Origin: Larix kaempferi
Taxonomy: Eukaryota > Streptophyta > Pinopsida > Pinales > Pinaceae
Direction of reading: 5' to 3'
Assembly: GCA_027924585.1 (NCBI GenBank)
Contig: BSBM01000179.1
Location: forward strand, 16,965,001 to 17,029,000
DNA: 64,000 bases
Each line of letters starts with the position of its first letter. Position 1 is the stretch's first letter. The position numbers and the translations under genes are program-made. Of this stretch, positions 31,885 to 43,500 are shown piece by piece. Below the pieces are notes generated by a model, which saw only the letters and a program-made list of their open reading frames with translations, was not told the DNA's origin and did not search any database.

Positions 31885-32227
31885 ATTATCATGAAGCATC
31901 AATAGAAATGGTCCCTCCATCAAATCAACATTTCCTTTCACATCATCAAGTTCTAGGAGTGAAGGAAAGTACGCCAACTACAACTCTCTACAAAATTCAT
32001 CCACTGAAATAGTAGATGCATGGTCTCCATTGTTGGCTCGACCAACAAGAATGTATTGGTGTGCCTCATCCAAAGATGTGAATTTCCTCCCTAGAGGCAA
32101 GTTGAGTTCTTCCTTGCGTAAGGAAAGTGCCTCAACATTCTGTATGCCAATCTCCTCATGGAAAATTGCTCGCATAAATGAATTCCCCCTAACATGAGCA
32201 GAACTCTTTCTACAAGGTATCTCCATG
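31885..32227 (-). pseudogene. Decayed minus-strand ORF in element D, 3' part
   Basis: It continues, across the insertion of gypsy element C, the reading at 40080-38168. Minus frame: MEIPCRKSSAHVRGNSFMRA, IFHEEIGIQNVEALSLRKEE, LPLGRKFTSLDEAHQYILVG and STISVDEFCREL, a stop, then LAYFPSLLELDDVKGNVDLM to the edge of element E. No domain was recognised. Joining the two parts across one copy of the target duplication CCATG keeps the reading going. Confidence 0.6.
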
Positions 32228-32748
32228 TGATCCACTCAACAGTTGGCATTATTTTTGGATGCTAACATCGAATGCGACAAGTCATCGAATTCGACACGAC
32301 TTCGACAAACTCAACAACTTCGATAAGTTCAGCAACCTCAATAGTTTCATGACGTCGACATGCAACGTCGACTAGCGACTGACGAACTACAACTGATTGT
32401 CTCTCTGTCTTCCAGTCAACTGTAACGGTTGTACTTCTGAAACCATTCTAACTTCTCTTGTAACTGAACATAATGGGCAGGAACCCAAGCGTCTCAACAC
32501 TCTTTATATAAGCATGTAACATATTGTAACATACATGAGATCATAGATTGTATCTTATCTATCTTTGATTCAACAAGTAATAGAGAATATCAGTTGACAT
32601 TCCTACATATTGTCTGTGTGTATTTGTGTTTATCTATGTAGTGTATTCATGCTTTTCTTATTCTATTTCTTAAGCTTTCGCCATAACAGAACCCGGCTCA
32701 TTCAGTTGAACTGTTGTCCCCCTCATGCACCTGGGCGCATGCGGATCA
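32228..32748 (+). repeat. Element C 5' LTR
   Basis: It starts TGATCCACTCAACAGTTGG and ends GCGGATCA. TATATAAG at 32505-32512 is a TATA box. The first 170 bp are rich in TCGAC, CGACA and CAACTTCGA words. The 3' LTR at 37643-38162 matches throughout. Confidence 0.93.
32505..32512 (+). promoter_or_regulatory. TATA box of element C 5' LTR
   Basis: TATATAAG in CTCTTTATATAAGCATG. It is conserved as CTCTCTATATAAGCATG in the 3' LTR (about 37920). Confidence 0.65.
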
Positions 32749-32749
32749 T

Positions 32750-32760
32750 TGGTACCAGAG
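32750..32760 (+). other. Primer binding site of element C
   Basis: TGGTACCAGAG, two bases after the LTR end. One base differs from TGGTATCAGAG, the initiator methionine tRNA type. Confidence 0.75.
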
Positions 32761-32881
32761 TAGTAGCATCAGCTTTGTTCGTGCTTAAGTTTTGTGAGAC
32801 ACTTCCATCAAAGTTACCTGACTTATGCTTGTTCAAACATGCTTGCAAAATCATCAATCCAAGCAGACACTACCTCGAGAG

Positions 32882-33780
32882 ATGGAAGGAGAAACAGACG
32901 ATAGACATGCAGTTGACAAGACGACACAACTTATAGAGCAAGCATTGGCTCGACAACGAACTGAAATGTTCACCTAGTTCAATGAGATTCTCACGCAATT
33001 TGCTTGGACATCAGGACGATTCTCGACAAGATCTCACTCCGATAAAATCAGTCCATTCAAAGTGCAAATGAATCTGGAAATATTGAACCTAGAAGGTAAG
33101 ATTGACGCAGAATCTGTCAACAATTGGGTACAACAATTGGAATCCTATTAATCTGTGAATCAACTCTCGGAAGTTGAAAAGATCACCATTGCATCCTTAA
33201 ATATGTCAACATCTATGCACTGCTGGTGGGAGGACCTCTCGACAAAGATGGAGAAAAGAGGAAACCCCATAGATACATGGGAGAAATTTTTCAAAGACGT
33301 CCGAAAGGAGTTTTACCCTCCCAAATACGTTGAGCAGCAGTATAAGAAGTGGAAGTAGCTAAGGAAATGGAAATACCAGTCAGTACAGAGTTACACCGAC
33401 GAGTTCTATCGACTCGTGGCTAGACTTGGCGTTCAAGAAGAAGAGAAATTACTTGTTCTGAAGTAGCGGATTATCCCTGTACATTCAGCAGGGGATGGAA
33501 TTTATAAATGTCAACATGCTCGCGGATGCATTCCACTATGCCAACAAACTCGAAACCAAACAGAATGGGAAAGCACGCTTCGCAACTAAACCATCAGGAC
33601 GACCACCCGACAAGAAGGCACCAGCTGACTTCGATAAGGCGAAATATTCTCAGACAACTCTGCCAAAGCCAGGTCAAAGAAAAAATACTTTTCACAAAAG
33701 GGAACGTAGCAAACAACCCCCCGCTGGGAAATGGTGTGATTACCACCACTCATCTTGGCATGATACGTCTAAATGAAAAG
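32882..33780 (+). pseudogene. Element C gag
   Basis: The first ATG after the primer site is at 32882 (MEGETDDRHAVDKTTQLIEQ). The gag core is at about 33060-33470: VQMNLEILNLEGKIDAESVN, NWVQQLESY, MHCWWEDLSTKMEKRG, WEKFFKDVRKEFYPPKYVEQ, VQSYTDEFYRLVARLG. The last part KWCDYHHSSWHDTSK (about 33730-33775) is the usual zinc-type end of this gag class, in another frame after a shift near 33480. Stops inside MFT-stop-FNE, KWK-stop-LRK and LK-stop-RI are TAG where CAG would restore a sensible reading. Confidence 0.85.
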
Positions 33781-33939
33781 CTCAGAAGACCTTTTTGGAA
33801 AAAGTGTCGACATCCGATCCGTTCGACAAGAATGTGGTATAATCTGACCCAGAAGCAACGACCCTTTTGACATCGACATCGAAAACTCCAACAGCCTCGA
33901 CTATCGTCGACGAGGAGGAACGAGAACGCCTGTTTGGCA

Positions 33940-34300
33940 TACACAAATATGGGTTCAAAACAATCCATTACATCTGATTGTGGACAACAGAAGCCAAAGG
34001 AACTTTGTTTCTAAATATCTCGTGAAGAAACTAGGTCTTGTTACCACTCCACATCCTCAGCCTTACAACATCGGTTGGATGAAGAATGGACAAGAACTAC
34101 GGATCACCCAACAATGCAAACTCGCCTACTTCATAAATCCTTTTGAAGATGAAGTAATCTACGACGTGGCACCACTCTCCGTAGCCGACGCCTTGTTTGG
34201 GAAACCTTACCTATGGGATCACCATGGAATTTATCATTCATGGCCTCAGAAGGTAATTGTCGGAATCCAAAATCAATGGTACAACATACCAGAGCGATGA
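33940..34300 (+). pseudogene. Element C protease region
   Basis: IVDNRSQRNFVSKYLVKKLG, LVTTPHPQPYNIGWMKNGQE, DEVIYDVAPLSVADALFGKP and YLWDHHGIYHSWP are typical of a chromovirus-group protease region in which the active site reads DNGS instead of DSG. Here it is DNRS, with glycine replaced. Open from 33980 to a TGA at 34300. Confidence 0.8.
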
Positions 34301-34439
34301 CCTACACCATCGGTCTCACTGATATCTGCTAAACAAATGAAGAAGCTCATCAATCATGATCAAAAGTTTGCATTAATCATGATCAAGCCGCAACATTTTA
34401 GGAAGATTGCAGCAACCAGTCGACTCACCGACTCGTGCA

Positions 34440-35371
34440 GGTCCCAACAGAAGCAACAGATTGACAATGTTCTTGACGAGTATCAGATCATATTCCAAGA
34501 GCCATATGGAGTTCCTCGACATTTCCAGGTAAAATACTCCATTGAACTTGCTCTTGGTTCTTCTTTTCCTAACGCATTTTTTTACAAAAGATCCATTCTA
34601 AAAAATTAGGAGATTCGCAGACAAATCCAAGATTTGATCAACAAAGGTCATATCCGACCGAAATCCTCTCCTTGTGGAAGTCCAATCATCCTCGTTCCAA
34701 ATAAATATGGGACTTGGCACATGTGCATCGACTATTAGGCCCTCAACAAAATTTCGGTAAAAAATCGCTACCCTCTGCCGTGGATAGACAAGCTCATCGA
34801 CTGTCTGAAAGGTGCTAAATTATTTACTAAGATTGACCTCAAGTCGAGATATCATCAGATTCCAATCAAGCCCTTGGATGTATGGAAAACTGCTTTCAAG
34901 ACCAAGGAAGGATTGTTTGAATGGTTAGTCATGTATTTTGGCTTAACCAATGCACCTCCGACCTTCATGCGATACATGGATAACATTCTTCGACCTTTCA
35001 TCGGAAAATGGGTCATTGTCTATCTCGACAACATATTGATTTTCATTCGATCATGGGAAGAACATGTCAAACAGCTTCGACAATTCCTCGGCACTCTCCG
35101 ACAACATCAACTCTACTTGAACATGAACAAGTGTTCCTTTGTGATGAAAAGCATGAAATATTTGGGGTATGTAATTAACTCTGCAGGCATTCACGTCGAT
35201 CCAGACAAAGTACATATCCTCAAATATTGGCCTATTCCTCAAAGCATTCAAGAATTAAGAAGTTTTCTTGGTTTGGCGAATTTCTATCGACGATTCATAC
35301 TCGGCTTCAGTCACATAGCCTGGCCCTTGAATCAGTTGACAAAAGGAAATGGGAAAATTGTATTCAAATAG
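34440..35371 (+). pseudogene. Element C reverse transcriptase
   Basis: FQVKYSIELALGSSFPN, a stop near 34609, then IQDLINKGHIRPKSSPCGSP, WHMCIDY, a stop, ALNKISVKNRYPLP, AKLFTKIDLKSRYHQIPI, FEWLVMYFGLTNAPPTFMRY, VIVYLDNILIFIRSWEEH and YLGYVINSAGIHVDPDK. The catalytic box is YLDN (35021-35032) where YLDD is required, so the enzyme is inactive quite apart from the stops. It ends GKIVFK-stop at 35369-35371. Confidence 0.9.
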
Positions 35372-35439
35372 ACATCGACACAACAAGCAACTTTGGAATA
35401 GCTCAAACACAAGCTCTGCACTGCACAAGTACTTGTGTT

Positions 35440-35830
35440 ATCTAATTTGCATCAGCCCTTTTAGATTGAGTTGGACGCATCAGACTATGCCTTGGGCGCA
35501 GTGATCACTCAATATGGTCACCCAGTCGCTTTTCATTCCCAAATTTTTAATGACATTGTTAGAAGATATTTGACATATGAAAAAGAACTGTATGCCATTG
35601 TGCAAGCTCTCAAGCATTGGAGGCATTACATCCTTGGAAACGAAACGGTCATCCTCACTGACCATAAGCCTCTACAGTTCGCTCTGATCTAGTCGAAACT
35701 ACAAACAACTCGACAACTCAATTGGATTAATTACCTACAACAATTCCAGTTGGTGATTAAGTATTAGAAAGGTAAAGCTAACGTCTTCGCCGATTGTCTA
35801 ATTCGACCACCCACTACTCTCCTTTTTACA
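35440..35830 (+). pseudogene. Element C RNase H
   Basis: ELDASDYALGAVITQYGHPV, YLTYEKELYAIVQALKHWRH, YILGNETVILTDHKPLQF, a stop, then LNWINYLQQFQLVIKY, a stop, KGKANVFADCLIRPP. The D, E and D positions of RNase H are present. All three breaks are TAG codons. Confidence 0.87.
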
Positions 35831-35979
35831 GTGATGAGTATGCAAGGTTATGACACCACCACTTGGACTCAATTGTATGAGGACGACAACGAATTTTCAT
35901 CAGTGTATCAATAGCTTCAGACCGACAAATCATCAAACTCCGACTATTTCCTGAAAGACACCTTGCTATACAAGCTTGG

Positions 35980-37110
35980 ACAACTTTGTGTACTGACCAG
36001 TGAGCATCGACAATAGCTCATTTGGGATGCGCACTACAACAAGACTGTAGGACACTTTGGAGTAGAAAATACCCTTGCTATTCTCCAAAAGTATTTCTTT
36101 TGGCCTACACTTAAAACCGACGTCAACAAGTACATTTGATCATGCGCGGTTTGTGCCATTGCTAAACCGCCTAATCGACGACAGCGATTGTACACACCTT
36201 TTCCAGTTCCTAATCGACCATGGGAATCTATTTATATGGACTACTTGACGGGATATCCTACTACCAAACATAATCATGACGTGATCTTAGTAGTAGTCGA
36301 TATATTTTCCAAGATGGCCATTCTCATTCAGGGATAATTTTAAGGACCCATACTTATTTAAAAGTGTCTAAACCTTGGCGAATCTTACCAATTCTTAAAA
36401 TGTCAACTATAAAATATTTGGCGATATTTTTTCTAAAATTATTTCAATTTCTAAGGATTTTATATAGTTTATATAATAATTTGGCGATTTTAGAGTGAAA
36501 AAATTTTACCCCATAAAAATTGGGCGAAATGGGGCTTCAAAAAATGCAAATTGGCGAATATATTTTTGGAACAAAACATGGAAAATAGCCCATGGGATAA
36601 ATTCCACCCCTAAAATTATCCTTCTTCTCATTCCATGCAAGAATACCACAACAGCGCAGTAGACCGCTCAGCTCTTCTTCACACATGTTTGGAAACACTT
36701 TAGTTTACCGAAAACCATTACCCCCGACCAAGATGCTAGATTCGTCAGCATCTTTTGGAAGACTCTCTGGAAACAACTGGACACCTGAATCTCATTGTCG
36801 ACAGCTTTCCATACTTAGATCGATGGACAGACGGAAGTTGTGAATCGCTTGGTAGTACAACTGCTTCGCATGTACAACCACAAGAATTAACAAACATGGG
36901 ATGAAAGTCTTACATACATACAACATAGCTACAATTGGTCTCAACACAGCTCTAGGGGAAAGAGTCCATTTGAGATCTGTTATGGATTTCAACCCTCGGC
37001 TCCTATCGACTTGATCAGATCCTCAACACAATCGAATGACACCGACTACAACCAACGGGAAGTTGATAAATCCTTGAAGTTTCGAGATCAAATCTGTGAC
37101 ATCCAGAAGC
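35980..37110 (+). pseudogene. Element C integrase (split by a MITE)
   Basis: Zinc-binding part: KTVGHFGVENTLAILQKYFF, WPTLKTDVNKYI, a stop, CAVCAIAKPPNRRQR. Core: RPWESIYMDYLTGYPTTKHN, VVVDIFSKMAILI up to 36329. The MITE lies at 36330-36624. Then PCKNTTTAQQTAQLFFTHVW, TITPDQDARFVSIFWKTLW, IDGQTEVVNRLVVQLLRMYN and SPFEICYGFQPSAP. The catalytic D, D and E positions can all be assigned. Stops are TGA, TAG and TAA. Confidence 0.88.
36330..36624. mobile_element. Mutator-type MITE in element C integrase
   Basis: 295 bp with a perfect 9-bp target duplication TTCTCATTC (36321-36329 and 36625-36633). Its ends are imperfect inverted repeats: GGGATAATTTTAAGG on the left and, reverse-complemented, AAGGATAATTTTAGGGG on the right. 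Internally AT-rich with TTGGCGA words; no coding. The interrupted integrase reads through when the insert and one duplication are ignored. A 9-bp duplication is typical of Mutator-like transposons. A second copy is at 51291. Confidence 0.88.
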
Positions 37111-37607
37111 AAGCATAGGAAATGTTGCAATGAGAAAACACGAAAGCTAAGGCCCGACATGACAAGCATCCTATTCCTCATTCATTCCAAATTGGGGATA
37201 AGGTCTGATTACATATTAAGAAGGAACACTTCACCGGTCCATACAAGAAGCTCAAACCTTTGCAATATGGTCTGTACAGTATTCTTTGACAGATTGGAGA
37301 AAACGCTTTCCATCTAGACATACATGCATGCCTGGGTCTACATCCAATATTCAATGTGGATCTACTTTGACCATACCATGCACAATTGTTGGAACAGAAC
37401 GACTTATCAACAACAGAACCCAAAGACATCCATCCAGGTGTTCAGGAACCTCTTCCTTGCGACACCATCGTGGGACGACGAGTGCACCATGCAAGGACGA
37501 ACACAATTCCCTTGTTTCAGGTTGATAAAGTCGGACAGCTCCCATCCAAAGGAAAATGGTACTCTGCTACTGAATTAATCGACAAGTTTCCTCACCTGAC
37601 TTAGCAA
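37111..37607 (+). pseudogene. Element C integrase C-terminal region
   Basis: AKARHDKHPIPHSFQIGDKV, a stop, LHIKKEHFTGPYKKLKPLQYG, ENAFHLDIHACLGLHPIFNV, DLL, a stop, PYHAQLLEQNDLSTTEPKDI and GKWYSATELIDKFPHLT. The FTGPYKKL...YG segment is the GPY/F-type domain. The tail IVGRRVHHARTNTIPLFQVD resembles the end regions of this group but no clear chromodomain was read. Confidence 0.78.
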
Positions 37608-37628
37608 ACAATGGGGACCATTGTTTCT

Positions 37629-37642
37629 TAAGGAAGGAGGTT
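37629..37642 (+). other. Polypurine tract of element C
   Basis: TAAGGAAGGAGGTT runs to the 3' LTR start. Confidence 0.7.
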
Positions 37643-38162
37643 TTATCCACTCAGCAGTTGGCATTATTGTCAGATGTTAGCATCGACTGCGACAAGTCAT
37701 CAAATTAGGCACAACTTCGACAAACTCAGCAACTTCAACAAGTTCAGCAACCTAGACAGTTTCATGACGTTGACATGCAATGTCGACTAGAGACTGACAA
37801 ACTACGACAGATTGTCTCTCTGTCTTCCAGTCGACTATAACGGTTGAACTTCCGAAACCATTCTAACTTCTCTTGTAACTGAACATAATAGGAAGGCACC
37901 CAAGCGTCTCAACACTCTCTATATAAGCATGTAACATATTGTAACATACAGGAGATCATAGATCGTATCTTATCTATCTTTGAACCAACAAGTAATAGAG
38001 AATATCAGTTCGCATTCCTCCATATTATCTGTGTGTATTTGTGTTTATGTGTGTAGTGTATTCCTGCTTTTCTTATTCTATTTCTTAAGCTTCCTCCATA
38101 ATAGAACCGACTCATTCATTTGAACTGTTGTCCCCCTCGTGCACCTGGGAACGTACGGATCA
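37643..38162 (+). repeat. Element C 3' LTR
   Basis: 520 bp, begins TTATCCACTC (TG changed to TT) and ends TACGGATCA. About 10% divergent from the 5' LTR by eye, with many differences at CG dinucleotides. Followed by CCATG. Confidence 0.92.
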
Positions 38163-38167
38163 CCATG

Positions 38168-40085
38168 TGTTCCATGTAATCTTACACCCTATCCATATGT
38201 GTATGAATGGCATCAAATGGAATCCAAATGTGCATAGGATTCTGCTCATCTAACTGGGAACTGTGAGAGATGTCAATGGAATAATAAGATGTTCCCTCGC
38301 CTCCTGGAGTCATCAACTCTGCAATGCATCTATCCATAGATGGATAGATCTCTTTCCTGCTTGATCCCTAGGAAATATTATCAGGATCTCTGGTACTAGG
38401 GCCAAGTGGAATGAACTCAATTACATCCTCCACAAATGAGCCTTACTCACATAAAGAAATCTCATGATCCTCCTGGTGTGAAATAAGTGTTCTTCAACCA
38501 ATCCCCATATCACTGCTACCATCAAGATCTTACATCATTGAACACTCCCCATGCTTACCTTGCACTTGAGGCTTCTCCATTGCAACATGCGTGCAATTAG
38601 CCATGCACATCACATCACTAGTGGTCCTGGGAGAGGAAAGAGAATATTCCAAATCCATATGAATTTTCTCTCCTGTTGTTGTTGTTTTGTCTTCAACAAA
38701 TTTAAGAGACATGTCTCCATCCATAAACAACTTCAAGTAATCATCTTCCAGCTCTTCCAACTCTCTTCTAATGATGCAGAGTTCAAAGCTAGATACTCTG
38801 TCAACAATACCACTATGTCTCTCCTCCAGCTGAACTCTCCCAATGAGCTCCTCCATGAATTTATGTGCACCATTAGTTCTAGATAGAACTTGCAGTATCC
38901 TTTCTTCAGTGTCTAGGGGTAGGATCTCCTAGTTACTCCATGTCTGATTGACAACACAATGTGTGATATCACATGTGAGCTCATCCATCCTATGGGAATA
39001 ATGCTAACTCCCATCCAACAATACATCATCCTCCACACTAGAACTTAGAGTCTCATCATTAGTATACTCCATCATGTCAATGTCATCTCTGGGAGTGACT
39101 GCTATCCTAGAATGAGCCTCAATGCCAAGAGACTCCACTATGCCAACACCAAACTTTTCCCCGGAAGTGGATGAAACCTCATGATGACACAAAGGAATAC
39201 TATAATCTGAAATGTGAGCATACCTTTGTATCATGTCTTCCTTTGTCTGATCAACTTCACAATGAAACTCAAGTGGTGACTTGGAAGTTGATCCTTTTTC
39301 TGCTTCTTCTGCTACAAGTTCATCTTATTGTTCATGGGAACGCTCTCTTGCAACAAACTTCTCCCAACTGATCTCTATGTCACCAACATAGAGGCTTGCA
39401 CACCCACTAGTGGAGTGCACTATTTCCATGCCATCTCTCTTGTGTTTTTCCTATGAATCATTGATGGAAGGCTCAGTGTTTGATTCTACACACTTTTCTT
39501 CTCTCATGTAGTCACCTTGCAATGACTTGCACTCCAACTCATGGATCTCTGCTTCTGCTTCACCACCTGTATATCTAGGTGGTTCATGGATCCTCTCAAT
39601 GAATGGGAATTTTTGTAGATGCACATCCTTGTCCTCCTTGCGCTTTCTAGCACAACATGAATCCTCACATGCATCAGCTTTGGCTCCCAGTGGAAAACAT
39701 CTATTTCCCACTTTTTTGCACACCTTATCCACCATATGTGCAATCCTCTCTTTATTTGCTTTGTAGTAGGGGTCTTGGAACAATCTTATGATCTTGATAC
39801 TACATTACTCGCGAAAATATAGGAGTTCCCCGACTTCTTTACTCAATGCATAATAATCTAGGAGGTACCCAAAAGGTTCTTTTGGCTTCCCTCCATAGGA
39901 TACCCAGCCATTAACAGATCTAGGCCTTATGTCTTCCTCATCTGATTGGTCACTGAAGTAACCATCATCCCTATATATGAAGTTATAGGAAGAACCAACT
40001 TGCGGATCTTCATCCATGGATTTATCTTCTTCATACATCTCGTAATATTCTTCTTCAACTGCAATAGGTACCCATATGATGGCTA
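38168..40085 (-). pseudogene. Decayed minus-strand ORF of element D, 5' and middle part (unknown protein)
   Basis: Four open stretches on the minus strand (40038-39805, 39783-39451, 39234-39004, 38856-38530) share one frame and are separated only by single stops, so they are one former ORF. From the N-terminus: EEEYYEMYEEDKSMDEDPQV, SYNFIYRDDGYFSDQSDEED, DPYYKANKERIAHMVDKVCK, CEDSCCARKRKEDKDVHLQK, SSTSGEKFGVGIVESLG, SSFELCIIRRELEELEDDYL. It continues at 32227-31885 for about 620 codons in all. It is acidic, with a Cys/Lys patch and a short coiled-coil-like part. It might be an old gag-like or accessory ORF of element D or a captured host gene. I do not recognise it. Confidence 0.65.
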
Positions 40086-40551
40086 TAATTTCTTATTTCA
40101 ATTAATGATCACAATGCACAAGTGCAGAGGACCATGGTCTTACATCACTGTAGTATCCCCAATCTGAAAATCAGAGATATTTGGGAATATTAGCTCCTCA
40201 ATCAGAAAACCAAATGTAAAGTCAAGACTAGGTTCTAGAATCGGAACTAGGAAGAAGAAAATGTTTGTTTCCAAACAATTTCAGATGGCGTTGGGGGAGA
40301 CTCAAATTTCAGTTTTGAGGCATGGATTAGGCTTAGACACCTATGATGGACACTTATAGTTATAATCTATGCAACAAATATTATAGGTATATTCAGCACT
40401 TACCTTGACAGCTGCACATTTCAATTACATCACACCTGGAACGACCCTTTGGAAAATCCAAAGGCTCCGAGGCAATGACCCCAGGAATTATGTGGAAAAT
40501 TATCCATTAATGGTGCAATATGAACATAACTATGGTGCAGCAAAGGCCAAC
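40086..40551. other. Element D internal non-coding stretch
   Basis: About 470 bp between the start of the minus-strand ORF and insertion F. A short plus-strand ORF (40405-40623) has no support. Nothing else seen. Confidence 0.4.
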
Positions 40552-40556
40552 CTATC

Positions 40557-43500
40557 TGTCACATACCCAAGTTCTAGAAATTTTATGTTATTGAGAAAAC
40601 ATTATGTTTTATTTTTATTGTAAATTTTTATTTGACCAAGTGGGGTCATGGATGACTGTAATTAATTACTTTGAATATTTTATTATTAATAAATAAAAGT
40701 GGAGACAATTATCCGAAGGAGACTACTAAATGAGTGTTCACTAACCCACTAGGGGGAATGGACTGTGGTGGAGAGCAAACTGACACTTGGCAGCATCCTC
40801 AACTCACTTCTAACTATTGCAGGGGGCAACTTCCCTATTTTTATGGTCATGTTACCTAAGAAAGTGGAACTGAGCAAGTGGCTCATTTACTGAAATAAAC
40901 TGACCAGAAGACCTAGGCATGCTATTTAACTATCCATCAAATTCAGTAGGAGGATGTTCATTCTTACCTTGTGATAGTTTTTTAGCACAAGAGATTTGAT
41001 GAGGGGAAAGTTAGAAGTGTTTGAGGGATATAAGACTGCATTCTGAACTAGTGCAGCCACATTTCTAAGTTCAATATTGCTAAAGGAAGGAAGTGCTTCT
41101 GCTAAGTGCTATTGCTGAGTTGCAAGGGAATTTATTCCATTTATCCACACAGCATCTTCATCCTAGTGGTTCAGTGAATAGGCTCGGGGGTCCTAAGGCA
41201 AGTAGCTTGGCTGTCTTCAGGAGATTGGTTGGGTGGAATGGACTCCTTTGGCTATTTGTTTCTTCTTCTACAGTTTTCAGGTTCATATTGTGTTATCTTA
41301 TTTACTTTTGTCAAGTTGGTATTTTGCATATAAATGTTTTATATTATCAATTCTGCAATAAAATCTTAGATATTCTGTAATGTTGATGAATAGTTTCACT
41401 TCTATACATTTATGACTGTTAAGATAAAATGCCTATGAAGGATGTGGTTAAATGTTAGAATGAATTGATAAAAAAATTACTTTCCTGCATTTTTCCACAC
41501 GCTAAATACAGTGTCGTGCTCTAGTACATGAAAGGATAATTAATATAGATCAGAATGATATTATGCATTGAATAATCTGAATGATTTGTTTTATAAATAG
41601 AGTTATAATATTTCAGTACTGCTTTATGGTCTCATCGCAATAGACATATTAGGGTTTTTAAATAATAAATACAAATACTTCAAATATTTCTTAGTTATGC
41701 GATACATTAAAACTCTATTGTCCTTTATGTATAATAGTATAGTATTCTAAGTAAATCCCTTTTCAAACTTTAGCAGAAACATTTTGTAAAACTAGATTTT
41801 ACAAAGAGACACTTTCATATTTAGCAAAGGAACTTACTATATCATTATTAACCAACTACCCATATAAATTCGTACTATACAAAAATACTTTCAAAGTCTA
41901 ACATATTACTGCATAAATGTCTATCTTCATCGAAACAGCACTTGGCGCTGCCACACAGATCTAGAATTAAAATATCTAGGCATACAAACTTTTCCATTCA
42001 CCATGAAACAATACATTAGGTATTAAACAATACCCTTAATAGTTTGTAGACTTAGTGAATGAGTTTTCGACTACAAAGGGCTAGGGTTTATAACCCTGTC
42101 TTAAACCGCAGTTTATTTTTATCTACAAAAGACTATTATTATTCACATCAATTGCCCATTATTTAGTGTTACAATCCCTAGACCTAAGGTATCAGGCAAT
42201 GGCTCAGGATTTAAATGTCGTAGTTAAAACTTCTTCAGAAAAACATTGCAAACAAATTACTTAACATTAAGTTTCATAAGGTAAGTGCGAGTACAGAGAC
42301 TCGAAAGCTCAGCACAGGTCTGTTAAACATTCAACGACGGGCCTTGCCCAAATTTTTCTTAAACCAAACCATGTCCTAGTTTCGACAAAGGTATTAACGC
42401 AGGACAAAACCTTTATCATCATTTAAACCTGAACATTATTATTAGTTTGCAAAACGAAAGCAACATTTACTTTTGAAAACAAAAACCCTACTATTTACAG
42501 TATCATTGTCGGGCCATGCTATTACAAAATAACAAACATTGTATATTCTTTTAACTGAGGACTGGCCGAGAATAGCTCGCCATCTGCGAGTTTAAACCAT
42601 AAAAATTTCTGAGTAAAACGCTTACACTTTGAAATCGTTAGAGAAAATCAACAAGAGCCATGAAGGGCTTGGGGTCATAACTCTAGTCTTTTTCAACTAT
42701 GCAAACTGCCATACGGCTTGACCTTTAAGCTTTAACTATAGAATCAATAGTAAAATAAACATAAATATACTGTCTCATCATTTCGACGAAGGTCGGTCTG
42801 GAGCCATAGGCCCATCACTAGAAACTGAGAATTATTTGGGTTACCCTAAGTATGTCTCTGAGGCTTACCAGGGCCCATTTTATCAGTTTGCAACCCTCAT
42901 GACCAGCTGTAACCACCGCCGAGAAGTTCACCTGCCATTCAAACAATACGACGAAGGTTAATTTTAGAACTACGTATTGAAAACAAAAGGGATATTTCTT
43001 AAAAAAACCATCGTATTCATTCATATAAGCAAAGAGTACATCACCTGAATATTTGGAGCATGGTTGATTGCCAGACTCTCCAACGCAAACAGTGGAAAAT
43101 GAGTTCCATGATAAACTCCAAGGTTTTCCACACTGTACAGTTACGAATGGCAAAACAAACAAGAACAGTAGAACTCTGCTAACAGTCTACGGCTCATAAG
43201 AAGTTTACCACTAACATAAACTAAGACCTGTACATTGCAAACCATTGCGAACACTGTTTATAACAAGGTCAGGGTTTCGAAACCCTGAGGGCACCTCCAA
43301 CAAAACCCTGAAGGGTCGAGAGCCTATCGGTCTCCCCTCTCTTCGCACAATGAACTAAATCGTGATTTTTTGGGAATATCAATGCTGAGGTTAGGGTTTA
43401 CCCAAAACCCGAGATCAATCACAAGATCGACGATGTAGAACAAGCCACCAAGACGTAGATCTCATGCGATCAACATCATATTAAATGTCAATTAAATGTT

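Larger units (their letters stand above)
32228..38162 (+). mobile_element. Element C: Ty3/gypsy retrotransposon, nearly complete, decayed by stops
   Basis: 5935 bp. LTRs of 521 and 520 bp start TGATCC (TTATCC in the 3' copy) and end GGATCA. A perfect target duplication CCATG lies at 32223-32227 and 38163-38167. Gag, protease, RT, RNase H and integrase follow in gypsy order, with RNase H before integrase. Most of gag and pol (33155 to 35692) stays in a single frame broken mainly by TAG and TGA. LTRs differ at about 50 positions (about 10%), so it is older than B and A. A MITE sits in the integrase. It is inserted into the minus-strand ORF of element D. Confidence 0.93.

Noticed and set aside
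39451-39783. Cys-rich segment as a zinc finger
   Set aside because: CEDSCCARKRK does not fit a standard zinc-finger spacing and lies in a decayed ORF.
42818-43162. 114-residue minus-strand ORF
   Set aside because: No recognisable domain, isolated, and located in the gene-less insertion F.
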